Source: Epichloe hybrida | Taxonomy: Eukaryota; Ascomycota; Sordariomycetes; Hypocreales; Clavicipitaceae | Assembly: GCA_019022495.1 (NCBI GenBank) | Contig: JAFEKR010000004.1 | Location: 3,038,001-3,102,000 of the forward strand | DNA: 64,000 bases | Reading direction: 5' to 3' | Shown: one piece after another, positions 55,941 through 64,000 of the stretch | How the letters are laid out: each line of letters begins with the position of its first letter | Numbering within the stretch: position 1 is the first letter of the stretch | The notes under the pieces: generated by a model | What the model saw: only the letters and a program-made list of their open reading frames with translations | What the model was told of the DNA's origin: nothing | Databases searched by the model: none | Position numbers and translations under genes: made by a program

Positions 55941-58622
55941 AAGGCCTCTCTCTGATTTCTTCATTATCCTTGTCAGCTCGCATGTGCTGCAACGCACTGG
56001 ATGGATCTGGTCACTGCCGCTTCGACCTGCCCGCGCCGAATCGAAACCTTGCTTGAGCATTGGACGTGCAAGCATGCTCACCACCACTACCACCGGCTTT
56101 GCCCACATGGACGACGTCGAGACCGTGAGAAAATAATCAATAGTGACTGCTCCGTACCGCCGCTGGACAGCCAGCCACCGGCTACGTTACGAGGCCCGAC
56201 CCTCACATTCGCATCCAGATGCGCGCCCGGTCTGATCAAGCTGCATCATTAGTGACTTGCTTTAACTTGCTATTGGAGCTCAGCGCTTGATGTGTGATGT
56301 GGCTACCGTGGTGCATCGTCACATCAACATCATCTGGGCTGGAAACCTTTTTCCTCCTGGCAATTTTCCCGAGGAAATGGCTAGCCCCCCGTGGAAATTG
56401 CCAGACGAACTCCCCTTTTTGCCGCCTTGGATCCAGTAAGGACGTAGTCAGGGGTACAAATGCCTGGAAATCCAAACACCACCGGCTGACGAGGCAGATC
56501 GGATGCGACAAGAATAATATATTCGACCCCGCCCAGCTTTTGGATTGTCAACTCATTTTATAGCATGTGCTTGCATGTGGTGGCAATTGTGGGGTTTGGG
56601 CAAAGTGGGCAGAGAGAAGCCACAAGGCCGTGCCAATATCTCTCACTAACACTTTGCATGCCAACGGATTACCTACCTGGTTTGGACTCTAAACTGGCAG
56701 ATTGTTGGGCAGCAATCCAATATTTATTCATGAAGCACTAACTGCAATAGTACCGCGCCGTAAATCTGGAAGAGAAGGCAGCTTGTTGAAGTCAACCACA
56801 AACTCTGCGGAGTACTCCGTAACGCTTCGAATGCCAAGGCGAACGATGTCCTGGACCCTGGTAGCCACGATGCATGATGGCTGTGGCGACCCACGTCGTT
56901 CTCGAAGTTGGTCTCCCACCCCTTCTGTCGTCCCTTCGTGTTATTAGTTCTATGCTTTTTTTTTTTGCCAGGAGCCAGGAGCAAGTTTTAGAGCCAAGCC
57001 TGTGGCGTCGCGCTACACTACACACACACACGGCAATCCCTGTCAGCCGACCTGAGACCCTTGAGAACTGACGAAATGCAAATGCAGGCAAGCATGTTTC
57101 TTGACCAGTGGGTTCATCTTTGCATACATTATTACATAGAGCCTGCCTGGCCCGAGGTCGGCACTGGTACATCTCGTAACCTGCCTGCTCTACCCCGTAC
57201 ACCCTCCAGCGATCAAGAGCAACATTCCGCGCTCGAATGGCGGCACATTTCCCGGTCGGGGGGAGGCAATAATGGCCATGTGAAACTGTGGGATGGAGGA
57301 CAATTGCAACCAGGCTTGTTGCTGCCGCTGCTGTACATGTAGTGCCTCTATGGATGCATCTCAGATGATGTCTCGGCTGTGGTGCCCTGAACGGGCGGCT
57401 GGACTGCCTGGCCTTGATGCCAAACAGAACCGTTTTTCCCGTCGTAGGTCCGGCGCACGGTACAGCATACGACCGTAGCTCTCTGTCTCGTGGTCAGTTG
57501 CTGTCTCTTATATACCGGTGCCGACAAGTTCAGCCAGTCAAGCCGATGAGCGAATTCCCTTTCCTCACCTATATTCTTATCACGGCTTGATACTCGACCA
57601 GACTGGAACTAGAAAGGTCTGTCTGAGTTCTAAAAAGTTCGCTCCGTGGCGAACCCGGGAGGCATTGTTCCCAACTTCAAACGTTTACTATTTTGAGGTG
57701 TCCTGTCGTCTAATGGAAATGTTGTCAACTTAATTTTCCTCCAGACCTTGCTTCTCTCTTTGTTTGGAACCGTCTCTCGGCTCTCAACTCTCGGCCACTT
57801 GGGTCCGTGATGAGGAGGCACTCCTGAACTGCGGGGAGCACACATGAACTTCACTAGAGCTTCTTCCCAGTTCCCTTTCTGATGTGGGTTAACCTTCTCA
57901 TTGTTGCCGCGTGGAAGATGTTCTTGTCCGATAGCAGGGGTGACGACCAGATTGGCCTGATGGGGCATGCATGGGATGCGCGAACATCTGAGATGAATTC
58001 ATCTCGAGAAACGTAGCCATTTTCTGCCTCGGGGTCCAATTTGCAGGTGGAATCGTCCGTTGGTCGTTTTACAAGTCAAGAGTACTTACTCTGAAATTGA
58101 AGGTCTCCAGGACCAAAAGCAGCCAACCCGTTGGTCCCAACATCTGTCTTACTAACCACTTGACTTGACACCGTGACAAAACCGCTATATACGATCAAAT
58201 CAATGGGGCATGAATTCGCCATCATTGACTTTATGAAGTTGCCCATGAACTTTCCGCCTTTGTTATTCGAGAGAGGACGGGTCTCCCGGAGATTTCCCCC
58301 TTATGCCGGCTTACAGTCTTCAATTGGTATCTCGACTCTAAATCCAATACATAGTGAAAGAAAACCTCCTCAGGGATAGAAACCGCCGACATCAGGTAAC
58401 CCGACAACCTGTCGCTCCTCGCTCCTCGCCCTCCCTGATATCAAGTCCACGATTATACAGTTGTTCCACGCATTTGGCGACGCCGGGTTTTAACAAGGGA
58501 AATTTGTTTGGCACGCTAGCCCGAAAAAGAATGCAAGTAGATCATTAATTCATATAACCCAGAATAAGCACTTGGATCTTCGCCCCGTATTCTGCTTTCA
58601 ACGCCTCAGAGTTGCGACAAGT

Positions 58623-59333
58623 TTAGTTCTTGATGGGAGGTTGCGTGACCGGGTCCTGATGCTGTTGCGACTGCTGCTGCTGCTGCTGCTGCTGATCCAT
58701 GGGGGCCTGGTTGGCGCTGTACTGGGAAAGCACAGGGACTTGAGGGCCAAAGATCTCCAAAGGGCCGTCGTTTCGTCGGAAAGCCACCAAGTTCTTGCAG
58801 GAAGAGCAGCGATGCTCGGTGTCCTCGAACCAGCCGGCCAGACAGGGGACGCAGGCCAGACAGGGGACGCAGGCCAGACAGGGGACGCAGAAAAGGCAGA
58901 TGATGGCACTGACGACGCTGCTCGGGGTGAAGAAAAGAAATGGTAAGCTCTGTTTACTTTTCTTGCAACAGTTTTACATTCCTTATTGGTTGGAAGTTGG
59001 ACCGTCGCATGGAGGGAAAACTCACTATTGCATTGAATTGCCTTCGCGCTTGACAACCGTGGTGGTTCGCCTGTGGCAAAAGGGGCAGTCGATCCATTGA
59101 GGCTGATCGTTCAGCTGGTGCAAGGGGATGACAGTCGCAGGAGGAGCATTCTGGTCGGATTGGCCTTGAGGAGATGCCTTGGCTTGGCCGTAGGCAGGAG
59201 GCAGCGGCTGCTGAGGCGTGCTCTGGGCGGGCTGAATAGTGTTGTCGGTATCGTCAGTCGTTCCCGTGGGATGGGACGTGTTTTCGGGCTGGGCGGGAAC
59301 CACGTTCTCGTTCTGCTGCTGCTGTGAGGCCAT
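58623..59333 (-). CDS. LITAF-like zinc-ribbon membrane-hairpin protein
   Basis: Exons 59333-59026 and 58917-58623 (108-bp intron, GTGAGT...GAGCAG) give 200 aa. A Gln/Pro/Thr-rich head precedes IDCPFCHRRTTTVVKREGNSMQ, the first half of the LITAF zinc ribbon. The intron splits the following Tyr codon. The hydrophobic, Cys-rich membrane-anchoring part reads VVSAIICLF and then CVPCLA three times, then GWFEDTEHRCSSC, the second CxxC. The tail ends in eight Gln (CAG run near 58665-58690). LITAF-domain proteins are monotopic membrane proteins of endosomes and plasma membrane; fungal ones are little studied. The exact 18-bp triplication within the hairpin is unusual; most relatives have a single such segment. 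Confidence 0.85.
58836..58889 (-). repeat. 18-bp coding repeat, three copies (CVPCLA)
   Basis: Three identical 18-bp units in frame inside the LITAF-like hydrophobic hairpin. Identity at the nucleotide level indicates recent expansion. Confidence 0.95.
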
Positions 59334-60318
59334 GGTGTTGGTGTTGTTGGCTCGTATGCTTGGTGGAAGGGGAAAGAAGGGGTTTTCTTGCGTGTTGAAA
59401 AAAAAGGAAAAGGAAAAAAATCGAGATGGGAGTCTGGCAGGGGCATGTTATTGTTTCTTCCTTTCCCTCCCCGCCCCCATCCTTCAGCTTCTCAGCTTCT
59501 CAGCCATGTTTACCATGTTTACCATGTTTACGGCTGACATTGTGGATGAAGGTTGTCGATGTTTAATAAAATCACATCAATGCGGAGGGGACCACGCATA
59601 CAGGGGTCGTCGTATAATTAATTGGCACTGCCCTATTCAGCCCCGCCCCGCCCCGCCCCGTTGCCTCGCTTACCAGTTACAAGGGCCACCGCCACGGCGC
59701 GCTAGTCCAGAACTGGGCGCGGCTCAGCTTTGCGAGTCAAGACTCAAGACTCGAGACTCAAGACTCGAGACTCAAGCAGCATGATTGAAAACTCTTGATT
59801 GATTATACGGTATGCCCTCGTCTCATCCAGAGCAAAGCCAGCAAGCACAGCACCATTTGATCCGAGCCCCGGGTTTTACAAGGACGCAGCACACGCAGTC
59901 GAAGCAATCAAACATGCGTATTACCTGAATGAGCATCGAGGACAAAGCCCACTTGCCATTCGCGACACTTGCCATCGCCAAGTCCCACGGGGACGACGTC
60001 GACGTGTTTTCCTCCAACTCGGTCAAGGATTCTCAGCTGCAGAACCAGCACATCACACCGCGACTCATCTCAAAGTGCCTCGTCTGTCCGATTAAGCAAG
60101 CTTCATGTCTGTTGCTGTAGCACACACATACTACACAGTCAAACGGACCACAAACGCACCATGTCAAAACACTGCGCTGTGTGCTGCAAAGACGCGACAC
60201 CTGATTCTATCTACACTTGCCATCGTGTGCCTATCGCAAGGCAGAAGAGGGATGATGAGCACGAGTTGAGTGGCCAGCCGGTTGCGCCTCTTTTCTCGTG
60301 CAACATATGGGTGTGAAG

Positions 60319-60353
<35 letters not shown>

Positions 60354-60488
60354 GGACTCCATCAAGTTCGCATTCTCGCCACGAATATCGGGTTCCAGGA
60401 CTCAAACCCCCCAGCTTGGTTGAATCCGTCTTGGTTCTCATCTCCAAACACTCTACTGGCAGCCATCAAGTACGGAAAGACATACAGC
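59334..60488. other. Divergent spacer LITAF-like / NPC2-like
   Basis: Both promoters. Holds a 9-bp ACCATGTTT repeat (59504-59531), GACTCAAGACTCGA repeats (59734-59776), a CCCCG pentamer run (59641-59660) and an AC/AT microsatellite (60319-60353). No ORF here is convincing. Confidence 0.5.
60319..60353. repeat. (AC)n(AT)n microsatellite
   Basis: About 12 AC units running into 6 AT units, 136 bp upstream of the NPC2-like start codon. Confidence 0.95.
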
Positions 60489-60593
60489 ATGAACTTGTCC
60501 GCATTCCTCTCTTCCCTCGGTCTCCTGGGCATCGTAAGCGGCGCAACTTTCCAAGATTGCGGTGAGTGGATTATCTCCTGCTCCCTGCTCCTC

Positions 60594-60630
<37 letters not shown>

Positions 60631-61034
60631 AGGCATATACTGACCCTCCCGCTCGGTCGACAGGAAGCACAGTCAAGGATCTCCAAATCCACATCCCCAA
60701 CTGTGCCGGCTCCGGCCCTGCTTGCATCTTAACTTCTGGGCAAACCGCCACCATAGGGGCTGCCTTTACGGGCGCAGCGCCTTTCAGGAGCGCCACTGTC
60801 AAGCTCTCCGGCTTGATTGGACACATCAAGGTTCCCTTTCCGCTGACATCCCCTGAGGCTTGCGGGAGATGGGGACTCAAGTGCCCGTCTGCCCCGGGGG
60901 CTCATCAAACCCTCAGAGTTGACATTCCCATCACCAGCCAGTACCCCAAGGTCAAGGTTGGCGTTGAGCTGCAGCTGGTTAGTGACACGGCGGAGACGTT
61001 GATTTGCAAGACGATTCCTGTGGAGATTAAGTGA
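60489..61034 (+). CDS. NPC2/ML-domain sterol- or phospholipid-binding secretory protein
   Basis: Exons 60489-60561 and 60664-61034 give 147 aa. The 102-bp intron (GTGAGT...CGACAG) is 3n and open and holds a 34-base A run. A signal peptide (MNLSAFLSSLGLLGIVSG) is followed by ATFQDCGSTVKDLQIHIPNC, the ML-domain opening. Six cysteines sit in NPC2-like places (QDCGS, IPNC, PACIL, EACGRWGLKCP, LICKTIP), giving three expected disulfides, and a typical end YPKVKVGVELQLV...IPVEIK. Family members bind sterols or phosphatidylglycerol/phosphatidylinositol in a beta-sandwich and pass them to NPC1 in the vacuole. Length matches mature NPC2. It is compact, single-domain and secreted or vacuolar. Confidence 0.88.
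60595..60628 (+). repeat. A34 homopolymer inside NPC2-like intron
   Basis: Thirty-four A in a 102-bp intron; its length is likely to vary between strains or be misread in sequencing. Confidence 0.9.
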
Positions 61035-61591
61035 CGGAAGAGCCGCCGTGGACGATGGACTATGGACGATGGACGATGGACGATGGACACGGTGAGCTTG
61101 GCTGGCGGGTCTTGCTGTTGTTGGAGGAAATGATGGATAGATGGAGAGTAGTGCGATTTCTCTTATCTTAATTACAATTTTTTCAGTCATCGATAATGGA
61201 GGTGAAGGCGTCGATTTGAGTGCGGCAATCTGCCTTGCATTGCAAGCACATGTAACAAAGCTTGATTGCTTGAGAAGAGCTCTGGATTTTCCAGTCCCGG
61301 CACCAGCCAAAAGTGACCAAGTCTTGAACTTGAACCACCGATAAGATAAGAGCTCTTCGCGACGCCCGCCGCCCGCCCGTCGCCCGGAATTTTCTACACC
61401 CCACCGTAAAAGAACATGTTCAAGAAGTCATATTAGAACCAGAATCTCTACACCTTCTTCTCCTTTCGCCAAGAGCATTTCCCAGGAGACAGGCTCATCA
61501 CACCGCGCATCTCGAATCGCCCCCCCCCCAAAAAAAAAACTCGGGACAAGACAAGAGTGGGCGCGAACTTGTTGGCCGACGGCCGTCTCAA
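61035..61591. other. Spacer NPC2-like / RPC37
   Basis: Holds a GGACGAT heptamer repeat (61049-61088) just after the NPC2-like stop and a C10-A9 junction near 61521-61540. No gene recognised. Confidence 0.5.
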
Positions 61592-62900
61592 ATGGGCAAA
61601 GCCGACAAAATGGACGACGTCGACGACGACGACGCCGATCCCATCACCGCCAGCTACCCCGTCTACCTGAACCCAGCGCTCCCACTAGGCCGTCGCCTGC
61701 TCGTCCTCCAGCAGCCCAATCGAACCGACGACACCCCTCGGCCGGCACCCACCGAGCTCCGTCTCAAGTCGCACTCGGGCATGGTAGAAGTCGACCTGCC
61801 GCTCGACACCACAGCCGCCTATGATCGCGAGAAGGGCCTCCGCTGGGGCCGCACCCTGCAGACGTCCATGGCCGCCAAGAACGGAGGCAGTCACGGTCTG
61901 GCGGGCGGCTTCGGCTTCGGCGCCGTCCAGCAGCGAGGCAAGAAGAAGGGCCAGGGCCAGGGCCAGGGCGAGGGCGACGACGACGAGTACATGGACTGGA
62001 ACGAGGCGGTTCGCCAGGAAAAAGTGCTCAAGACGCAGACTCTGGGCGGGCAGTATCCTGATACGGACGAGGTCCAGTACATGGTTGGCGTATTCCAAGG
62101 CAGTCCGTTTTCATTCTTCTTCCTCTTCTTTACATATACATGTACCCCTTTACCCCTTTCTCTTCCACCCGAGAAAAAAAAAAAAAAAGGAACCAAGCCA
62201 AATCATGCAAATCCTATATTTTACTAACCAACATAAACTCATTCCCTTTCCTTGCGAAATAGAAAACCTCCACCTCACGCCCGTCTCGTCCCTAGTCCAT
62301 CTCCGACCACAACTCCACCACCTCGATGCCGCGACGCAGCAGGAACGCAACGCGTCGGCCTCGGCATCCAAGGAATCGGCAGGCTCGTCGTCCTCTGCCG
62401 CGCGCGCGATCCACATGACCATCAAGAACACGGCCGACGGGGACGCCGTGACCACGGAGACAATGGCCGACAGGCTGCGCTACGTCCAGACCGAGAACTG
62501 GCGCAAGCTGCGCTACACGGATGAGAACGAAGAGGCAGCGTGGGAGGTGTACAACGATAGCCTGTTCCTTCAGCCCAAGACCGAGGAGGCGGCGGCGGCG
62601 GTAGCGGCGGCGGCGGAGGAACAGGAGAAGAAGGCGGATGGGGAGAGGGATCTGGAAGACCTTGTCCCCAGGTTTGTTGCGACATGGGGCGACAAGCAGA
62701 TGCTCGAGGCCGTGAGCGGCATCGTGAAGCCAGAGGCCGAGCCCCAGCCGGCAGCGAAGCCTGAGCCAAAGGCCGAAGCACCCGCCGTACCAGACGAGGC
62801 GACGAGACCCAAGGCTCGGCCGCGCGGTGGTGCCGCCGCTCCTGCCCCAAGGAGGGGGGGAAGGGCGAAAGCATCATCCAAGGCAATCAACATTGACTAG
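61592..62900 (+). CDS. RPC37: RNA polymerase III subunit RPC37/RPC5
   Basis: Exons 61592-62102 and 62263-62900 give 382 aa. The sequence shows the Rpc5/Sin-family opening DPITASYPVYLNPAL, then LRLKSHSGMVEVDLPLDT, YDREKGLRWGRTLQTSMAAKNGG and GGFGFG. After the intron comes NLHLTPVSSLVHLRPQLHHLD, the second conserved block, and an Ala/Glu/Lys-rich tail. The 160-bp intron starts either GTCCGT (used here) or, one codon earlier, GCAGTC; both keep phase. Rpc37 dimerises with Rpc53 (TFIIF-like) and is needed for Pol III termination and reinitiation. A Gly/Gln repeat (GQGQGQGEGDDDE) falls in the middle. An alternative start is the Met at 61610. Confidence 0.9.
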
Positions 62901-63738
62901 AAGCGGTTCGCGCAGCCAAACGGTATAGTTGGGAGAAGGATAGACGGTTTGGGGGCAAACAAAACCAATTTTGTCTTGATTACAGCGTTGAAAGAGGCCA
63001 TCACGATATCACGGACGGGACGGTCTCGCGCCGAAGAGGATATCGACTCGGCAACTCGGTAGCGAGATGTACCATGTTTCTTAATTTTCTTCTTTCTTCT
63101 TTGTCATCAGGAGGGAAACATGGAAAGTGCTTGGTGTGCACGTCTGCGACAGCACCCACATGCCAATACTATCCCTTCGTCACGTCGCCTTGCTGTAGAC
63201 AGGTCATTATGGACCATGCCTGTGTCATCTCATATAGCATGCCCAAAAAAATTTCATCAGATCCTCATCTACCGTTTTCCCTCCCCCCCTACCACTATTT
63301 GTGAACTCTTCCTCCTAGTATACAGGGATGCCTTTTTTTTTCTTTCTTTAAACAAAGCAAGGAAAAATTTCAACACAAGAGCAAAAACACGGCAGATAAT
63401 GGTCATGAAAAGGAACAAGATAGAATAAATAAAACATATAATATGGCTTGACTTCGCTACCCCGATCCCATGTGGCTTCCATTCCCAGTCATCGATCAGC
63501 ACGGGTGTCTCTCTCCCACACGTCAAGGCCGCTTTCCCCCCTGTTCAAGTGTCCCCAAACATGAAACCAGCCCAAAGTCGTTTTATGGGACTCCCACGAG
63601 GATGATGGCAGAAGAGGAAACCGGGGGTTGTATCTTTGCAAATACAGGTACGTATTTCGTCCTTGGATATCTCGTTTTGAGCGAAAATGCACCTTCATTC
63701 GCTCTTCTTTTTCACGTGCATCTCTTGGTTGTGATATC
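62901..63738. other. Convergent 3' spacer (RPC37 / PAT1-like)
   Basis: An 838-bp tail-to-tail spacer with A/T-rich stretches near 63330-63440. No gene recognised. Confidence 0.5.
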
Positions 63739-64000
63739 TTACTGCAAAAGCTCAACATCTAAACCAATGGCTCGCATGAAAAGATTGAGACTGCCAAGTC
63801 GCTCCGCAGCCATAGCTGGAGGAAGTGTCTTGGACAGGGTGACAGTATCCAGAACACGGTCCTTGACGGCAAGGACAAGTCGGGTCTGCTGATCGTGAGA
63901 AGCGCTGACACCCATGGCGGCTAGCAATTGCCAGACGTACACATCAATTCCGGCGTTGACGCTTCCAGGAAAGATGTATTGTAATGATGGTTCAACTTTG
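63739..64000 (-). CDS. Probable PAT1 mRNA-decapping activator, C-terminus (5' part beyond window)
   Basis: The minus frame is open from the window edge to TAA at 63741-63739 and reads LQYIFPGSVNAGIDVYVWQLLAAMGV, then DQQTRLVLAVKDRVLDTVTLSKTLPP, and ends LNLFMRAIGLDVELLQ. The helical C-terminus and the NLFMRAIGLDVELL ending resemble fungal Pat1/topoisomerase II-associated proteins as I remember them; about 86 residues are visible. Pat1 promotes decapping with Dcp2 and Lsm1-7 in P-bodies. With no N-terminus or Pro-rich region in the window, the family call is tentative. Confidence 0.55.
   Translation of the reverse strand, partial: KVEPSLQYIFPGSVNAGIDVYVWQLLAAMGVSASHDQQTRLVLAVKDRVLDTVTLSKTLPPAMAAERLGSLNLFMRAIGLDVELLQ

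Larger units (their letters stand above)
55270..58622. other. areA upstream region and LITAF-like 3' flank
   Basis: 3.35 kb without a supported gene. It contains an 11-bp repeat (55388-55428), a CT microsatellite (about 55436-55461), a GGTCTGGTCGG repeat (55728-55770), a 10-bp repeat (55891-55940), and CGGAGTACTCCG, a perfect palindrome, at 56808-56819. areA genes often have long leaders, so part of this is probably 5' UTR. The longest ORF (55497-56108, minus) reads through repeats and is not credible. Confidence 0.5.

Noticed and set aside
55497..56108. 203-codon minus frame in the areA upstream region
   Set aside because: Reads through two minisatellites (CRQMQTDAD repeats).
61821..62900. 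359-codon continuous frame across RPC37
   Set aside because: Its first half is out of frame with the conserved RPC37 exon 1 and reads through the intron; only the second half is real coding sequence.
1..64000. tRNA, 5S rRNA or snoRNA genes
   Set aside because: Searched by eye for B-box-like GGTTCRANNC with a plausible cloverleaf and for C/D box pairs; nothing convincing. A tRNAscan-SE or Infernal run would settle it.

Overview
The window is nuclear DNA from a filamentous ascomycete (Pezizomycotina, most likely Sordariomycetes/Hypocreales). The signs are genes split by very short introns (about 48-180 bp, GTRNGT donor, CTAAC/CTGAC-like branch site, YAG acceptor), an areA/NIT2 nitrogen GATA factor, a RID-type cytosine methyltransferase, an NT-C2 protein, and fungal forms of SSZ1, RGD1, DBF2 and MED12. 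The genus is not fixed by the sequence; a Metarhizium-like fungus is a guess. Introns and exon ends below were placed by eye from splice signals. Each complete spliced gene was checked for total length and reading phase, and all close cleanly.

Layout, left to right: SEN1 R-loop/termination helicase (-, 3' end off the window); RID-type methyltransferase (+); a second, unassigned SF1 helicase (+); POP1 of RNase P/MRP (-); a CCTGAGT minisatellite; NT-C2 protein with a 24-nt microexon (+); SSZ1 ribosome-associated Hsp70 (-) sharing a 445-bp spacer with exosome subunit RRP40 (+); a protein with one membrane segment and three C2H2 fingers (-); a gene-poor 2.8-kb block with one doubtful small ORF; an ELL-associated-factor protein (-); an RBR-type E3 (+); RPS28 (+); the F-BAR RhoGAP RGD1 (+); Mediator MED12/SRB8 (-); a secreted CREG-like protein (-); NDR kinase DBF2 (+); areA (-) with a ten-copy AHDG repeat; a LITAF-like protein (-) with a triplicated CVPCLA hairpin; an NPC2/ML lipid-binding protein (+); Pol III subunit RPC37/RPC5 (+); and the C-terminus of a probable PAT1 decapping factor (-) at the right edge.

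This is a core-genome stretch rather than a metabolic cluster. About half of the genes act in transcription or RNA handling (SEN1, POP1, RRP40, EAF, MED12, RPC37, areA, PAT1) or translation (SSZ1, RPS28). The rest are signalling, trafficking and lipid functions (DBF2, RGD1, NT-C2, LITAF, NPC2). I saw no convincing transposon, CRISPR array, tRNA or rRNA gene. The intergenic DNA is rich in short tandem repeats and contains two recurring short motifs, TACGG[A][TG]TA-like and the palindrome TACATGTA. The points most worth following are the putative membrane-tethered zinc-finger regulator, the RID-helicase neighbourhood, coding minisatellites in areA and the LITAF-like gene, and several 3n introns that stay open when retained.
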